Of a DNA stretch of 64,000 nucleotides, positions 45,479 through 58,162 are shown in pieces. The stretch's first letter is position 1. Each line of letters opens with the position of its first letter. A program made the position numbers and the translations under genes. The notes under the pieces are model-generated. The model made no database searches. It saw nothing but the letters and a program-made list of their open reading frames with translations, and was not told where the DNA came from. Source of the DNA: Macrocybe gigantea (lineage: Eukaryota > Basidiomycota > Agaricomycetes > Agaricales > Callistosporiaceae); the NCBI GenBank assembly GCA_011319805.1, contig SJRY01000234.1:248001-312000 (forward strand). The letters run 5' to 3'.

Positions 45479-46548
45479 TCACTGTAAATTAACAAACAGA
45501 CCTCCATCAACCAATAATGAGGCTCCTGTCACGTATGTGGCAAGGTCACTGGCGAGGAAAACGACTGGACCTGATATGTCTTCTGGCACTAAATTGGGGC
45601 CCCCCGTTAACCACGCCCACTATCGATGGCAAGCTGAAACACCAGTTTACCTCCTAGCCTGCCCAGGGCAGTACGATTTGACATGTATTCCCTCTTCTTC
45701 TCATCAGCTAGGTCTTCTTTATTGATGTCTGTAGCTATGGTCCCTGGCAGCACGGCATTCGCGCGTATGTTGTATTTTCCTAAGGCGACAGCACAACTTT
45801 GCATGAGAGACAGGATACCGGCCTTTGTGGGGTGTAATGGCTATGAGGTTATTGAGAATGGCTTGATGGCGCTGCTATGAAAGAAATGCAGTACCACTGC
45901 AACTCTCCCCCAACGAGGGCGGATATCGAAGAAATTCCAATGATAGAACCTCCTTGAGGCACTTGCTCCGCCATCTGCTTTGCGATAGCTGAGGAAACCA
46001 AAAAAAGATCAAAGTGTATCAATGCAACGTGGAAGCATTGTACCTTGGACTATGTAGAACGATCCGTCAAGATTGACTTGACGAGTCCGATGCCATGTTT
46101 CAATTGGCATCGTCAGAAATGCCGAGAAAGGACAAATGCCTGCGTTCGATACGAGAACGTCTATACGTCCGAATGTGCGCCGCCCCGCGCCTACAATCTT
46201 AGAAGACAACAAAAACTCGATGAGCAGGCATCTATGAATGATCTAGTATTCACTTTACATTTGCAGAAGTAACGGGATCAGCGATATCCCCTGGAACGAC
46301 AACGACTTGCACGCCCAGTAGCTCAACCTCGTTACGAAGCATTCGTATTTCGGCCTCGGTTTCGTCGTCGCCAAGATAGTGAAGTATCAGCCCGGAGGCG
46401 CCATGTTTTGCAAAATCTAAGGCACTGATAAAGGAAGTTATTGAGGAACCACGTTTCTTGCGCGACTGATGAGGCGATACTACCAAGCACGACCTATACC
46501 TCGGGAAGATCCAGTTATACAGACTATTTTCCTGTCGACGAGGCCCAT
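45479..46548 (-). pseudogene. Short-chain dehydrogenase/reductase with 1-nt frameshift in the catalytic motif
   Basis: Classical NAD(P)-dependent SDR. Exons from 46548: MGLVDRKIVCITGSSRGIGRA (TGxxxGxG cofactor motif), ALDFAKHGASGLIL, VVVVPGDIADPVTSAN, FGRIDVLVSNAGICPF (NAG), SIIGISSISALVGGELQ (catalytic Ser), then MQSCAVALGKYNIRANAVLPGTIATDIN and the C-terminal exon PEDISGPVVFLASDLATYVTGASLLVDGGLF. Between the Ser exon and the rest the expected CHYTPTKAG reads correctly only up to CHYTP; the run of four C (plus strand 45829-45832, gggg) is one base short, so the YxxxK motif is split between two frames. All else is intact, so this is either a young pseudogene or a homopolymer base-call error. 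Confidence 0.75.
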
Positions 46549-46832
46549 GAATAGACAGACGACGCACGAACGCAACAAGTAACTGGCCTCTTATGTGAAT
46601 AGAAAAACACATCGGCGGCACGCCCGGCCCGGTTTCAAGGAATATTCACCAGAATCTATGACATATGAAGCACTTCTCGTGACCCAAGGGAACATATCCC
46701 TCATAAAATAGGTCCAGCGACAGCTGGTCATCTGCGCAAACTTGTCCCCCTTCTGGTTACACACGCCGAATACACTGGTTACCATGTCTGCGAAAATGTG
46801 AGGCTGCGCATTCTCTCCCATTGGATTCAATC
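46549..46832. promoter_or_regulatory. Divergent region between SDR and KARI-like gene
   Basis: 284 bp between the two start codons, so the damaged SDR and the reductoisomerase-like gene could share a promoter. Open frames here have no recognisable similarity. No clear TATA box. Confidence 0.4.
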
Positions 46833-48291
46833 ATGGTTCTGACCACTATATCCCGCAGTTATTATGACTCTGACGCCGACCTTGGTGTTCTCGAGGGCAA
46901 ACGAATAGTATTTTTAGGGTAAGACTTGCGCCCTCAACCGTGTGATGGAATCTGACCCAGATCGAAGTTTCGGGAACCAAGGTGCAGCACAAGCGCAAAA
47001 TTTGCGTGATTCAGGGATTCCAAATGAAAGGATTCTGGTTGCAAATCGGGAAGATTCGTATGCCGCCGATGCCAGATCGAAAGGCTTCATTGTCGAGCAT
47101 GACTTCAGGAAAGCCGTTGGGCAGGCTGATGGTGAGTTCGTCCGTTGTCGAAGCAAAATTGCTTTGCACTGAATGGAGTGCTTCCGAAAGTTCTCTTCCT
47201 CTTGGTCCCAGACCAAGTCCAGCCGCGCGTCTTCAACGAAGAATTCGCTCCAAATTTGAAGAAGATGGCGACGATAGTTATCGCGAGCGGTTATAACGTC
47301 TTTTTCAAGTTGCTCAACTTCGCTCCCGAGCAGAACGTTGTGATGGTTGCCCCGAGGTAGTTATATCATAAGGAAAAACTTCCCGTGCTAAGGTTTTGTG
47401 GAGAATGATAGGCTCTTCAGTCCGTTCTCTCTATCAGAAAGGGAAAGGCTTCCCTTGCTTCGTGTCTGTTGAACAAGATGGGGGTCGGAATGCATTGCCT
47501 ACCGCATTGGCGTTATCCAAGGCGATAGGTGCTACCAAAGCCGGGGCAATCGCATCGTCGGCCAGAGAGGAGACAGCGATGGACCTTTTTGCTGGTAAGA
47601 TATTTTCCTTGATCGAACAAGGCGTCTTTACTGAGGAGTACGTCAACTACAGAGCAAGCGTTGTGGCCGAATATCATCATGTTGTTTAGGTGAAGGATTT
47701 GTCATACAATGGCGTCCTGACGACTCACTGATACGATCACAAAGGGAAGCATTCAGTGTTCTGAAAGAAGCTGGTTGCTCTGACGAGGCTTTGTGCTATG
47801 AAATGTATGTCCATTTGCTTTCTCGATAAAAACGACAATACACCAATTTGGCGTAGGTGGATGTCGAAAGAACCTGCGGAGATCTTTGAGCGGGCAGCAG
47901 AAGATGGATTCATCACCCAGGTGAGACATGCGGCTCAGATCTCGGCGGATGTCTGATGCTTGATCAGCTTAAGCATCATTCGACGGTATCACAGTTCGGG
48001 CAACTAAACGGGGCATTGAACCTGGACGGGACAGCAATTCGTGCGCATTTCAAGGACATTCTATACAATCAGGCAAGGTGTTTTTCGAAACGGAGAAAAT
48101 GGATAAGAGCTCATCATAAACAATGTTAGGTGCTGAACGGCAAGTTCTGCGGTGAATTCAGTAAGATTGAAAAAGATCTGGAGAAAGAGGGGCCGGAGAA
48201 CCCGCTAAAGGAATTGTACCGCAGAAGTGAGGAAACGGAACTGGGGCAAGCGGAGAAAAGAGTGCGAGCTCGGCTGGCCGGAACAATTTGA
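46833..48291 (+). CDS. Ketol-acid reductoisomerase-like protein, no mitochondrial presequence
   Basis: Resembles acetohydroxyacid isomeroreductase (class I KARI): an N-terminal Rossmann domain ([36 protein letters not shown], nucleotide loop VANRED, VLFLLVPDQVQP, VVMVAPRMIGSSVR) and C-terminal IlvC-like helices (GRNALPTALALSKAIGATKAGAIASSAREETAMDLF, EQALWPNIIMLFREAFSVLKEAGC, YEMWMSKEPAEIFERAAEDGF, STVSQFGQLNG). The first intron acceptor at 46963 region joins FLG to FGNQG. The N-terminus MVLTTISRSYYDS lacks the usual targeting sequence of the branched-chain enzyme ILV5, so this is probably a paralogue with another role, perhaps with the neighbouring SDR and cupin. Confidence 0.75.
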
Positions 48292-48366
48292 GATTCCGAC
48301 AGTGTTGGCTGATTATGTAAACAAACACGACACAACTTCTTTTTCACCCTCTATCAACTCGAAGCC

Positions 48367-50688
48367 ATGAGTTCTCCAAACGACGCTATGGATGTCGACA
48401 GCAAATCTCCGTCTCGCAGGCAATCCCCTTTTTGGAACTCTCCTTATTATTAATGCTCACCGCGGCCTTCGTTTACAGGTCGAGGGATTTGTCAAACGAT
48501 ACTCACCGCACCAGGCGATCCCATAGGTCCGTATCTCGTGAACGAGAGAAGAGACATCGTGACCGGGACGACCATGACGAACGTCGCAGCAGAGATCGAG
48601 GCAGCGACAGGGCTTACCGCGATCGGGACCGCTCCCGCGATAGGCATAGGGACAGAGACCGGGAACGACGCCGCGAACGTGACGAACGAAGCCACCGAAG
48701 CGAGAGACATCACGCTCGTCCTGATAGCAGGCATAGTCATCGAGAGCGTGAGCGCGACAAGGACGACAAACGACGCAAGAGGGGTGATGATAATGACGAA
48801 ACGACCGAACTCCGTGATCACGAGAGCCGTTCAAAGAGGAAAAGGTCCGACGATGGTAGTGAAGACTTTGGTGCCCAGCCCCCGGCCAGAGGACCTCCGC
48901 CTACGGATAGTCCTCAAAGCGACCGTCGTGACCATTCGCTTGACCGCAAGAACGGTGACAAATATAGTGATTACGGAGATCATCCCAGATATAGGGATAA
49001 CCGGCGCAGAGACCACCGAAAGCCAGATGACGATGATGATTATCCTAGGCGTCGACGGCGAACTCTGAGTCCCCCCCTTTCAAGTATGTTCACATATCTA
49101 TTTATAAAAGTTTCTCTGCTAATTAATTCCTGTAAGGCGTCGACCCTCTCCTGTATACGAAGCACCCCCCGACGATTACAACCCCGACGAACCCAAAGAA
49201 GATGACTCTGAAGCTAGATCGGTATTTGTTTCACAGCTTGCTGCTCGCCTGACCGCCCGGGATCTGGGCTACTTTTTTGAGGACAAACTTGGCGAGGGCA
49301 CCGTCATGGATGCTCGAATCGTCACTGACCGCTTGTCGCGTCGTTCCAAAGGGTATTTAAGAAGATTCAATACTTTCAGTCTGCCCATTCATATCAATTA
49401 CTTAGGATTGGCTATGTCGAGTTCCGCTCCGTTGACTTAGTGGAGAAGGCTATCGCACTTTCTGGGACGGTAGTCATGGGTTTACCAATCATGGTGCAGC
49501 TTACCGAAGCAGAACGCAATAAACTTCATCCAGGTGACGGGTAAGTTTGTGACATATCAAACATTCCCTGGTCTCTGATCTTTTATCATTCAGAAATCTC
49601 AACCTTCCTCCTGGTGTGACTGCTTCGCATGGCGCAATGCAGTGGGTCAAAATCAAGGCAGATATCAGTCTTTTAACGCGTTCTGTTTTTCAACAGGCTT
49701 TATGTTGGATCCTTGCATTTTAACCTCACAGAGTCTGATATCAAACAAGTATTCGAGCCCTTTGGCGAACTAGAATTCGTGGACCTTCATAGGGATCCTA
49801 TGACTGGGAGAAGCAAAGGTTATGCCTTTGTGCAGTAAGGAACGCCTTTTGCTTGCAAAATCAGAGCTAACGCCGTACAAACGTTAGGTATAAAAGAGCT
49901 GAGGATGCAAGAATGGCCCTCGAACAAATGGAAGGCTTCGAACTAGCAGGACGAACGGTATGTCAACTGTACTTGCGAGTAAACAATTATTTTATTTCTA
50001 CCTTTTTCAGCTTCGTGTTAACACAGTTCATGAGAAAGGCACCGCTAGATATTCCCAGCAAGACTCCTTAGATGAAACTGGCGGTGGGTCAAATTCAACT
50101 CCCTCGCAACGACTTCCTGATCTGGTTTTAGGTGGTAACTTGAACGCTGCATCTCGTCAAGCGCTAATGCAGAAACTTGCTAGGATTGAACCGGCGCCAG
50201 CTAGACCAGAGCCAGCGTCCGTATTATGCATCCCCTTTGTAGAGCTTCATGCTGACCTGGCCGCTATAGTGCCAAGCCAACAATTCCACAAGCCATGCAG
50301 TCGCGCTCAGTATTACTGAAGAATATGTTTGATCCTGAAGAGTACGCAGGCTTGTTTTGAATCTTGCAAGTTTGTGACTTTCTGACTGATCTCTAGGGAA
50401 ACTGAACGTGATTGGGACAAGGATCTTGCAGAAGATGTAAAGGGCGAATGCGAAGACAAGTACGGAGTCGTCGAGGCCATCAAGGTTGAGAAAGACTCTC
50501 AGGTAGCATCTTTTTCCACTCCTCCGGAATGAGTCGGTTGATTCTTGCTTTAGGGTGAAATATATGTCAAGTTTGGTTCAGTCGAAACAGCCAAGAAGGC
50601 CATTCAAAGCCTCAACGGTCGCTGGTTCGGTGGAAAACAAATTTCTGCGACATTTATTTCCGATGCAATTATGCAGGCTCATCAGTAG
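48367..50688 (+). CDS. RBM39: RBM39/CAPER-type splicing factor (RS domain, two RRMs, UHM)
   Basis: Nuclear SR-like splicing factor related to RBM39 and fission yeast Rsd1. Exons 1-2 encode an RS/RD/RE-rich domain of about 200 residues. RRM1 has VFVSQLAARLT and KGIGYVEF; RRM2 has LYVGSLHFNLTESDIKQVFEPFG and KGYAFVQY. The linker GGNLNAASRQALMQKLAR is typical. The C-terminal U2AF homology motif is SVLLKNMFDPEEETERDWDKDLAEDVKGECEDKYG ... GEIYVKFGSVETAKKAIQSLNGRWFGGKQISATF. Stop at 50686-50688. About eight introns. The repetitive RS region keeps long open frames on other strands and frames, which are artefacts. Confidence 0.93.
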
Positions 50689-51172
50689 TTCTGAGCTACA
50701 GTATCATAACAGATCATCGCGACTGCGGCCTCTAAAAAGCTAAAAATCGAAACAACTCCGACATCGTTTGATTCCCCGCCGACTTTCTATGTGTTTTCTT
50801 CTCAATGCCTGTGTCACGCAGATTTATTTTCGCGCTTTTTGCCTCGAACAGAGGGCATTTCGTTTGTTACGGTGCATAGGCAGGTTTATTACCACTATTG
50901 TGCTGAAACGTGGTGTTACATTCTTCTTTACCAATAACTTTCTTTTCTTTTGTGTTAGATCCCCGAAATCATCTGCCTAACTGCCTAATAACCTGGGTAT
51001 AACCCCACTTTGTGAGATAATTCGCTAATGCCCATTCTGCAGGTATTGGCTGCACCTTCATCACATTTGGAGACCGGCTGATCAACGGCATAGTTCAACT
51101 GCTCATGGCATGCCATATGTATGTGCCTGGGGAAAAATGTGTAGTTCTGCATACGCTCCTTACTCATCACAC
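50689..51172. other. Convergent intergenic region, nothing recognised
   Basis: 484 bp between the stop codons of RBM39 (plus) and the MFS transporter (minus), with T-rich tracts near 50,770-50,960 but no gene, repeat or RNA I can support. It holds both terminators. Confidence 0.55.
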
Positions 51173-53772
51173 CTAGTACATATAACGAAAAGAAGGTGAT
51201 TGAGGGCCCAGCCCTAGCGCTTCCGTCTCGATGTCTGCTGCCGTGATGTCAACACCTTGGGCTTTATTTCTTCGCCTGTTCTCAAGCCTCATGTATATGC
51301 CCATCCTGTATGACAATGTACTTTAGAGACCTAAAGACCGCAATCGACCACGACGCACGATGCAACCAACAGAAGACACAGGCCTCCGAATGATGCTGAA
51401 GAACGGAGCAAAAGTGAGGCTGGCGACCTTGCAAGTACAGGGTATCGATCCCTACCGGACGTAGCCAAAGCTGTCGAAAGATGCACAAGGTTTCGATGAA
51501 AGGAACGCCGCCAGGGTAATTTAAAGTTCACAAACCTGGGATATATTTGGGCTCATCCTTAGCCCTAAACACATTAGTTGAAATCAATCCCGATGAGTTA
51601 GCGAGAGCAACTGAAGAGAAGATCGCTGGTGATCAGAACGGAGTTGCTCTCTGCGTCGCTCTGGTTCGCACCCATCACAGCTGCAACTACGGCGCGTCTA
51701 GATTCGCTAGGTGTGTTATTGGAATACCTGCTTTTCGTTCTGCAAGCGATTGGGTGGAAACGGCAATGGACCTACCATGCACTGACGAGCACCGAAGGTG
51801 CGAAAGCCTGAACCACCGACTTAGGTGCATGCCACTTGAGCACTTGAAATCCGGAATCTCACCCCGGCAGTTAACAAGAAACAAGCGAAATACGCCACGC
51901 CTCTGTGTTCCAATACATCGATAGACCCAAGCACCACGAAACCAACAATTGCTGTCCCTAAGGGAATGCATCTAGGACGTAGCTGAGCTCAGGATATTCC
52001 ATTCCACTCAATCGACGCACATATGTATCGACCGCTCGCGGAAGTAGTCGGATGAGAAAGTCAGCAACAAGAGCGCCACGGTGCCAGCAATGTTGGGAGC
52101 GACAGTGAGTAAGTTGGTTTTGATTGTAGGATAACCAAGGCTAGCTACTATTTGAGGTAGAAAGTTGTTCACGCTGGCCAGTGGTACACCAAATGAAACG
52201 CTGATTAAAGCCCATAGCCTGCGATAACAAAAATCAGTGTCTGGGTTGGTCGCTTTCATAACGCTCATTTGCTCACCAGTACATTGGATCTTTGAACGGG
52301 CGGAACGCATCGGCCATATTCAGCTTTTCGTCCACGACCACAGAAGAATCCGAGAGGACGCGCGCCCTTGCCACGGCCTTTTCCCTAGCGTTCAACAGCT
52401 TCCAGGTGGAAGGTGAGCGTGGGAGCCAGAAGAATGCAAACACTGCAAAAAGGACTGTCCCGGCACCTGTTTCTGCAGTTAGGATAAAGAGAGCTCGAAG
52501 ACCAAGGAATTGTCATGCCTTCAATCCAGAAGAGAAATTGCCACGAATGGTACCTTGAACTTTTGATGTGAAAGACTCCAAAGGCAATCAGACCTGGGAG
52601 ATTTGAGAAGCCATACAGACGATAGATGAACGAGACGCTGACCGGAGAAAGCTCCTGCTATCGAAGACGCAGCTGGAGATGGGAAGCTCAGGAGGGTGCA
52701 ATAATGGAAACTACGATCTACTCGCCGTAGAATAGTCCGACTCTGGATGCAAGTTCATTCCGCTTGTAGAATGTCGAGAGATAAAAGACCTTGTTCGTAT
52801 CCTCAGCTACACTTGTGACAGTAAAGAATTCAATATACACGTACTACTCCAGGCAGCATGGCTGACTCGAAAATACCCAGAAAGAATCGAATCGCGAAGA
52901 TTTCTAGACGGCAGACATTAAAGGCCTTCTTCCAAAGTCCGAGCCTCACTAACGAGAAAAGGTCTTCGCAATACCGGCAAACAGAGACCTGTGTCGTGCC
53001 TAAGGTGAATTAAATTGCCTGTAAGCATGTCCGAATAGTTACATCGATCCCTTTTCCAAACAGATCTTCAAGAGACACGTGGCAGGCATGATAAATAGCT
53101 CACAAATCCAACCATCATGATAGGGAGGACCCGTGCTGCCGAAAAACGCTTGACGAGTAACGATATCGGAGTCCCGAAGCTGACATGATCAGGTTGTCTT
53201 CCCAGCTGACTGAAGCACAACCTCACAGGCAAAATGGCACCTGTCGTCACTGTATAATTGAAGTGTGGCAAGTCCCGTAAGGTCACTCACGTAGAATATC
53301 ATCACCATAATGTAGTACTTGGAAAAGATATCCAAGTTTAGATAACAGGCAAGGACGCGGAAACATCGTATACCTGATTTCCCTTCAGAGAAATATCCTA
53401 AGGAATTTCAAGCGTATGTAAGGAGGACGAGAAATTAGAGGCGCATCCTACTTTGTCCCAACCATCTGTCTTCGCGTTCCCAACATTACCTTTATCTAGT
53501 GCATTGCACAAATACCTGAAATGCGTTTGGCAAGTGAGCAAACTATTCTTCCTTCGCAAATAATGCTATCACCTGTGACGGCACAACGTGCGTTAATCAG
53601 TCGTGATATAGCAAAAAGTCGAAAACTGAGGGTCGGTTTACATCAACGTCAGAGGAGGAAGCAGATAGAAGTCGAATTTCCGAAGAAGACGACGCTCCTC
53701 GGAACGGTCAAAAACAATCTTCTCTGAATAGCTCTTGCCATCGGACGAGTAGTCCTTTGTCGGAGTGGCCAT
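51173..53772 (-). CDS. MFS transporter, anion:cation symporter (Dal5/allantoate type)
   Basis: Plasma-membrane transporter of the fungal anion:cation symporter group. Start at 53772: MATPTKDYSSDGKSYSEK, then LRKFDFYLLPPLTLM, RYLCNALDKGNVGNAKTDGWDK (first helix, typical of Dal5-like carriers), GNQYYIMVMIFYV, PISLLVKRFSAARVLPIMMVGF, a second half beginning LWALISVSFGVPLASVNNFLPQIVASLGYPTIKTNLLTVAPNIAGTVALLLLTFSSDYFRERS, GFVVLGSIDVLEHRGVAYFACFLLTAG, AFAPSVLVSAWYSNNTPSESRRAVVAAVM, NSSGLISTNVFRAKDEPKYIP, and the tail LENRRRNKAQG. About 14 introns; the last one (GTGCGT..ACAG) is inferred to join LLLVAS to MGIYMRLENRRR. TATATATA lies about 40 bp upstream of the ATG on the minus strand. Confidence 0.82.
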
Positions 53773-53807
53773 CTGACTTGACACAGCGGAACATCGCGTG
53801 AACGAAA

Positions 53808-53821
53808 CAGCTGTATATATA
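53808..53821 (-). promoter_or_regulatory. TATA-like element upstream of the MFS transporter
   Basis: On the minus strand GGCATATATATACAG lies about 40 bp before the ATG of the transporter, a fitting position for a TATA box with a short leader. Confidence 0.45.
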
Positions 53822-54041
53822 TGCCCAGGATACTACCTGGGATAGAGTAAAAGGGGTTTCGAAAGGATGAACGCCTGCTGTTCGACATCACATGGTGAGC
53901 TATCACTGGATCCTCCCTTCGGCTTGCCGGACCGGCGGTATGACCGATGGAGGTCGATATCTTAACCAGCAACAAGATCCGACTTAGGCTTGACCGGCTT
54001 GACCTCTTGGTCATCGATCCTCACCAGGCCTTCAACATAAG

Positions 54042-54581
54042 ATGCCCGTTGAGAAGATAAACTCTGATCATAATCCTACCTTTCCGCATATTCTCTGTGA
54101 GTGAATTGTCGAGATGATGGAGCCGACACTCATCGACCCTTGAAAGCCCATGCGACCAAAGTCCCAGGATTGATATTCCTGAGCGGACAGACACCCGTAG
54201 ACAGGAATGGCGAGGTCGTTTCAGGAGGCATTCAAGAACATACTGTAAGTGGGGTCTGGTCACAATCGACGTTGCGACATCAGATGACATTCCGCCTTGC
54301 TAGGCACAGTGCATCTCCAATCTTGGTAATGTCTTGGTGGCAGCGGGATCATCATGGGACAAAGTCGTGAAGGTGAACGTATACCTCAAAAATATGGACG
54401 ATTTTGTGGCGATGAACGAGATTTACGAAAAGGTATGTATCGTTCAAGTTCCAGTCGGTATACCTGCTTGTTCAACTCGGCCTAGTTATTACCGACGCCG
54501 AAGCCGGCGAGGACCTGCATACAAGCTGGCAGGCTTCCGAATGATGTTGACATTGAGATGGAGGCTATCGCGGCCACGTGA
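54042..54581 (+). CDS. RIDA: RidA/YjgF-family enamine/imine deaminase
   Basis: Hydrolyses reactive enamines such as 2-aminoacrylate released by PLP enzymes. The start ATG 54042 gives MPVEKINSDHNPTFPHIL, and an intron of 50 nt (GTGAGT at 54097) leads to SHATKVPGLIFLSGQTPVDRNGEVVSGGIQEHT. Later exons give VKVNVYLKNMDDFVAMNEIYEK and PKPARTCIQAGRLPNDVDIEMEAIAAT. The conserved Arg of RidA (in PARTC) and the ending VDIEMEAIA fit the family. It is divergent from the MFS gene (269 bp) and next to a D-serine dehydratase-like gene on the same strand (111 bp). Confidence 0.88.
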
Positions 54582-54692
54582 ACACGCTGTATAATTGACA
54601 ATCTATGGGAACGAGGGCGATAAGATAAAAAGGAGCTCGTTTCGAATCCTTTAGTAAATATTCCTTCCCGTCGTCCTACTATTAGCCGAACG

Positions 54693-56243
54693 ATGAGTTC
54701 GGTAGCAAACTGGTCCTACAGTCCGATCCAGTCTACATCCAAAGATACTCTTGTGAAAGAATATGCCAACCAACCCGTCGCCTCTCTGAGAACGCCTGCT
54801 TTGATCATAGATCGAGCGCTGTTTGCCCAGAATTGCGCGAGAATGCATCAGAAAGCGAAGGACTGGGGAGCAACCTTCCGTGCGCATCTCAAAACACACA
54901 AAGTATAGTTTCATATTATGAAGTAGCTTTAGCTAAATTCAAACCAGACAACGGAAGGAACAAGACTCCAGCTCAGCTCTACAGTTGACCGCACACATGC
55001 CGTCGTCGTTTCAACCTTAATGGAGGCATGGGACGTCCTCAAAGCAGGCCTTATTGCGGACGGAACGGTTAAAGATGTACGCTGAGCGGTTCTTTGGTGA
55101 AATAACCCCGCCAAGGACATTTTTTGCAGATTCTTTATGGTCTACCATTGGCGCCAACGAAGTTAGCTGACCTATCCTTGCTTTCGAGAGAGGTTGAGAA
55201 GGAGGGAGGAATAATGCGAATTCTTGTTGATCATCCTGACCAGGTTAAACGCCTGGAGGAGTTCCAGGAAGAGCGCCGAACCCCCAAAACGTGGTCTGTG
55301 TTCGTGAAAATAGACGGGGGTCAACGGTACGTCCGATCCTCTTCGGTACGAAAAAGAATCAACCAAAAGTGCTATTCAAAATCGCTTCCTGCAGACGGGC
55401 AGGAGTTGTCCCCGAGTCGTCCATTTTCCGAGAACTTGTGATGATGACTCTGTCTTCACCCGCAACAAAGCTCTACGGTTTCTACGGTCATGCTGGGAAT
55501 TCCTATGCGTCTAAGTCGATTTCGGAAGCCTCTACATTCTTATCTTCCGAAGTGGATGCAGTCAATAGAGCGGCGGAGGTGGCGCTGTCTATTTCAGCCG
55601 AATTAGACAAGCCGCTAGATCCGTTGGTCCTTTCCGTTGGATCCACGCCAACAGCCCATGCCGCTAGCGCGGAAAGCAGGGCGCTCTTGGCTAGCACACT
55701 CCATGGAAAGTTGGAACTGCACGCGGGTAAGGATGTGGCGCAGTCTTGGTTGCCATCCGCTTACACCTTGGATAGGGAATTATCCAATGCTCGACTTACA
55801 GCAGAAGAGTACTGGACTCATCACGGATGATCAGATAGCTCAGAGAGTAAGCGCTGCTGTCGTCTCCTACTACCCTGGCCGTGGTGAGGGGGGATTGGAC
55901 GAGGCGCTCGTAGATGCCGGTGCGATTGCGTTTAGCAAAGACTCTGGCCCATCTGGAGGATACGGGGAGGTGATCGGCCACAATTGGAGGCTGAGTAGGA
56001 TATCCCAAGAGCACGGAGTACTGACGCAGAACTCGGATGATGGGGATAAACTGGAAGTTGGGAGCGTTGTGGAGATCGTCGGGCAGCATGCGTGCTTGAT
56101 CGCTGCGGTGAGTTATGTGGTAAATATGCAAGCGGGGAGTGCTGAAGAGAGAGCAGGGACATCCATGGTACTATATTGTAGACAAGAACGTCGAGGATGG
56201 CAAGGTAGTGGTGGATGTGTGGGTGCCTTGGAAAGGATGGTAG
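54693..56243 (+). CDS. DSD1: D-serine dehydratase-like PLP enzyme (DSD1/alanine racemase N-terminal fold)
   Basis: Fold-type III PLP enzyme with a D-serine-dehydratase-like C-terminal domain. RTPALIIDRALFAQNCARMHQKAKDWGATFRAHLKTHKT carries the PLP lysine in HLKTH. Further exons: VVVSTLMEAWDVLKAGLIADG, DILYGLPLAPTKLADL, VDHPDQVKRLEEF, WSVFVKIDGG, KLYGFYGHAGNSYASKS, VLSVGSTPTAHAA, LHAGNYPMLDLQQKSTGLI, VVSYYPGRGEGGLDEALVDAGAIAFSKDSGPSGGYGEVIG, and the zinc site VGQHACL (His and Cys). The last exon ends VVVDVWVPWKGW (stop 56241-56243). Probable activity is D-Ser or D-Thr deamination/cleavage; the exact substrate cannot be read. Confidence 0.87.
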
Positions 56244-56330
56244 TGCACGTGACTCGTCACCCTCAGTCCATGAGGCGTTCTGACTGTCCGTCAACCACTT
56301 GTTCTTGTATTCTTATCATACTGTCGTAGT

Positions 56331-57451
<1,121 letters not shown>

Positions 57452-58162
57452 CGAAATCGAAGGACAGGCTTCTTTGTGAGCGAATTTGCATTCATTAATG
57501 CGTAGTTGCTCATGCTGACTTGATCTAAAGCCGGAGCATCGCTTATGACTATCATCCTCACTCATGCTCATGCCATACCCATTCACTCATTATACCAGTC
57601 TACGATTATCTTCAGATTTTTGTGTGAGTGGGTGTTCACTCCACGCAGAAAATGTTTCTCATCGACCCTAACAGTTATCGCAGTATACATATATATTTTT
57701 CCATCTGAATTTAGATTTCTGTAATTCGGATCGCATCTATTGGACAATGTATTGTGACCTGTTGCTTAATGCTGCGCTAATCTCGACCACACCGAGGCCT
57801 TATGGGCGAATGGCGTGCGATTTTGTTGTCATGCAGTACGATATTCACCTGATCTGGTCATCCACACCATGCCCGTTCTGGGAACTTTCCACTCCGTTAC
57901 TACGATGGGCAAAATTTCCGGCTTCATGTGTAATTCGACCTTCGTCGTTCCTCGAACAGCTTTACTCAGAGAACGTGCAGATGCTCGTCGTTCTCAGGAC
58001 ATACGTGAATTCATCATCTGATCACTTATCACCTTGTCGAACCCATTGGGAAGTTCTGCGGTGTTTCGCCGCCCACATGTCGGAACGACACGTCAGTTCA
58101 TAAATGGGCCCGTCCATCGCTTACCTTGGGAGAGCCCCAGCCCTGAGTTTCATGGATCCTAA
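57452..58162. other. Intergenic or unassigned region before the mucin-like gene
   Basis: 711 bp without a gene I can support. Short open frames exist on the plus strand (57,747-58,100) but show no clear motif. The neighbouring mucin-like protein lacks a visible signal peptide, so its first exons may lie here. Confidence 0.45.

Noticed and set aside
46591..46830. Minus-strand open frame between SDR and the KARI-like gene
   Set aside because: Lies in a divergent promoter region and shows no domain.
48457..49068. Long open frames on both strands across the RS domain of RBM39
   Set aside because: They arise from the periodic Arg/Asp/Ser codons of the RS region; only the + frame starting at 48367 joins to the RRM exons.
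54600..54660. GTTTCGAATCC-like stretch resembling a tRNA T-arm
   Set aside because: No matching acceptor, D-arm or anticodon stem could be folded around it.
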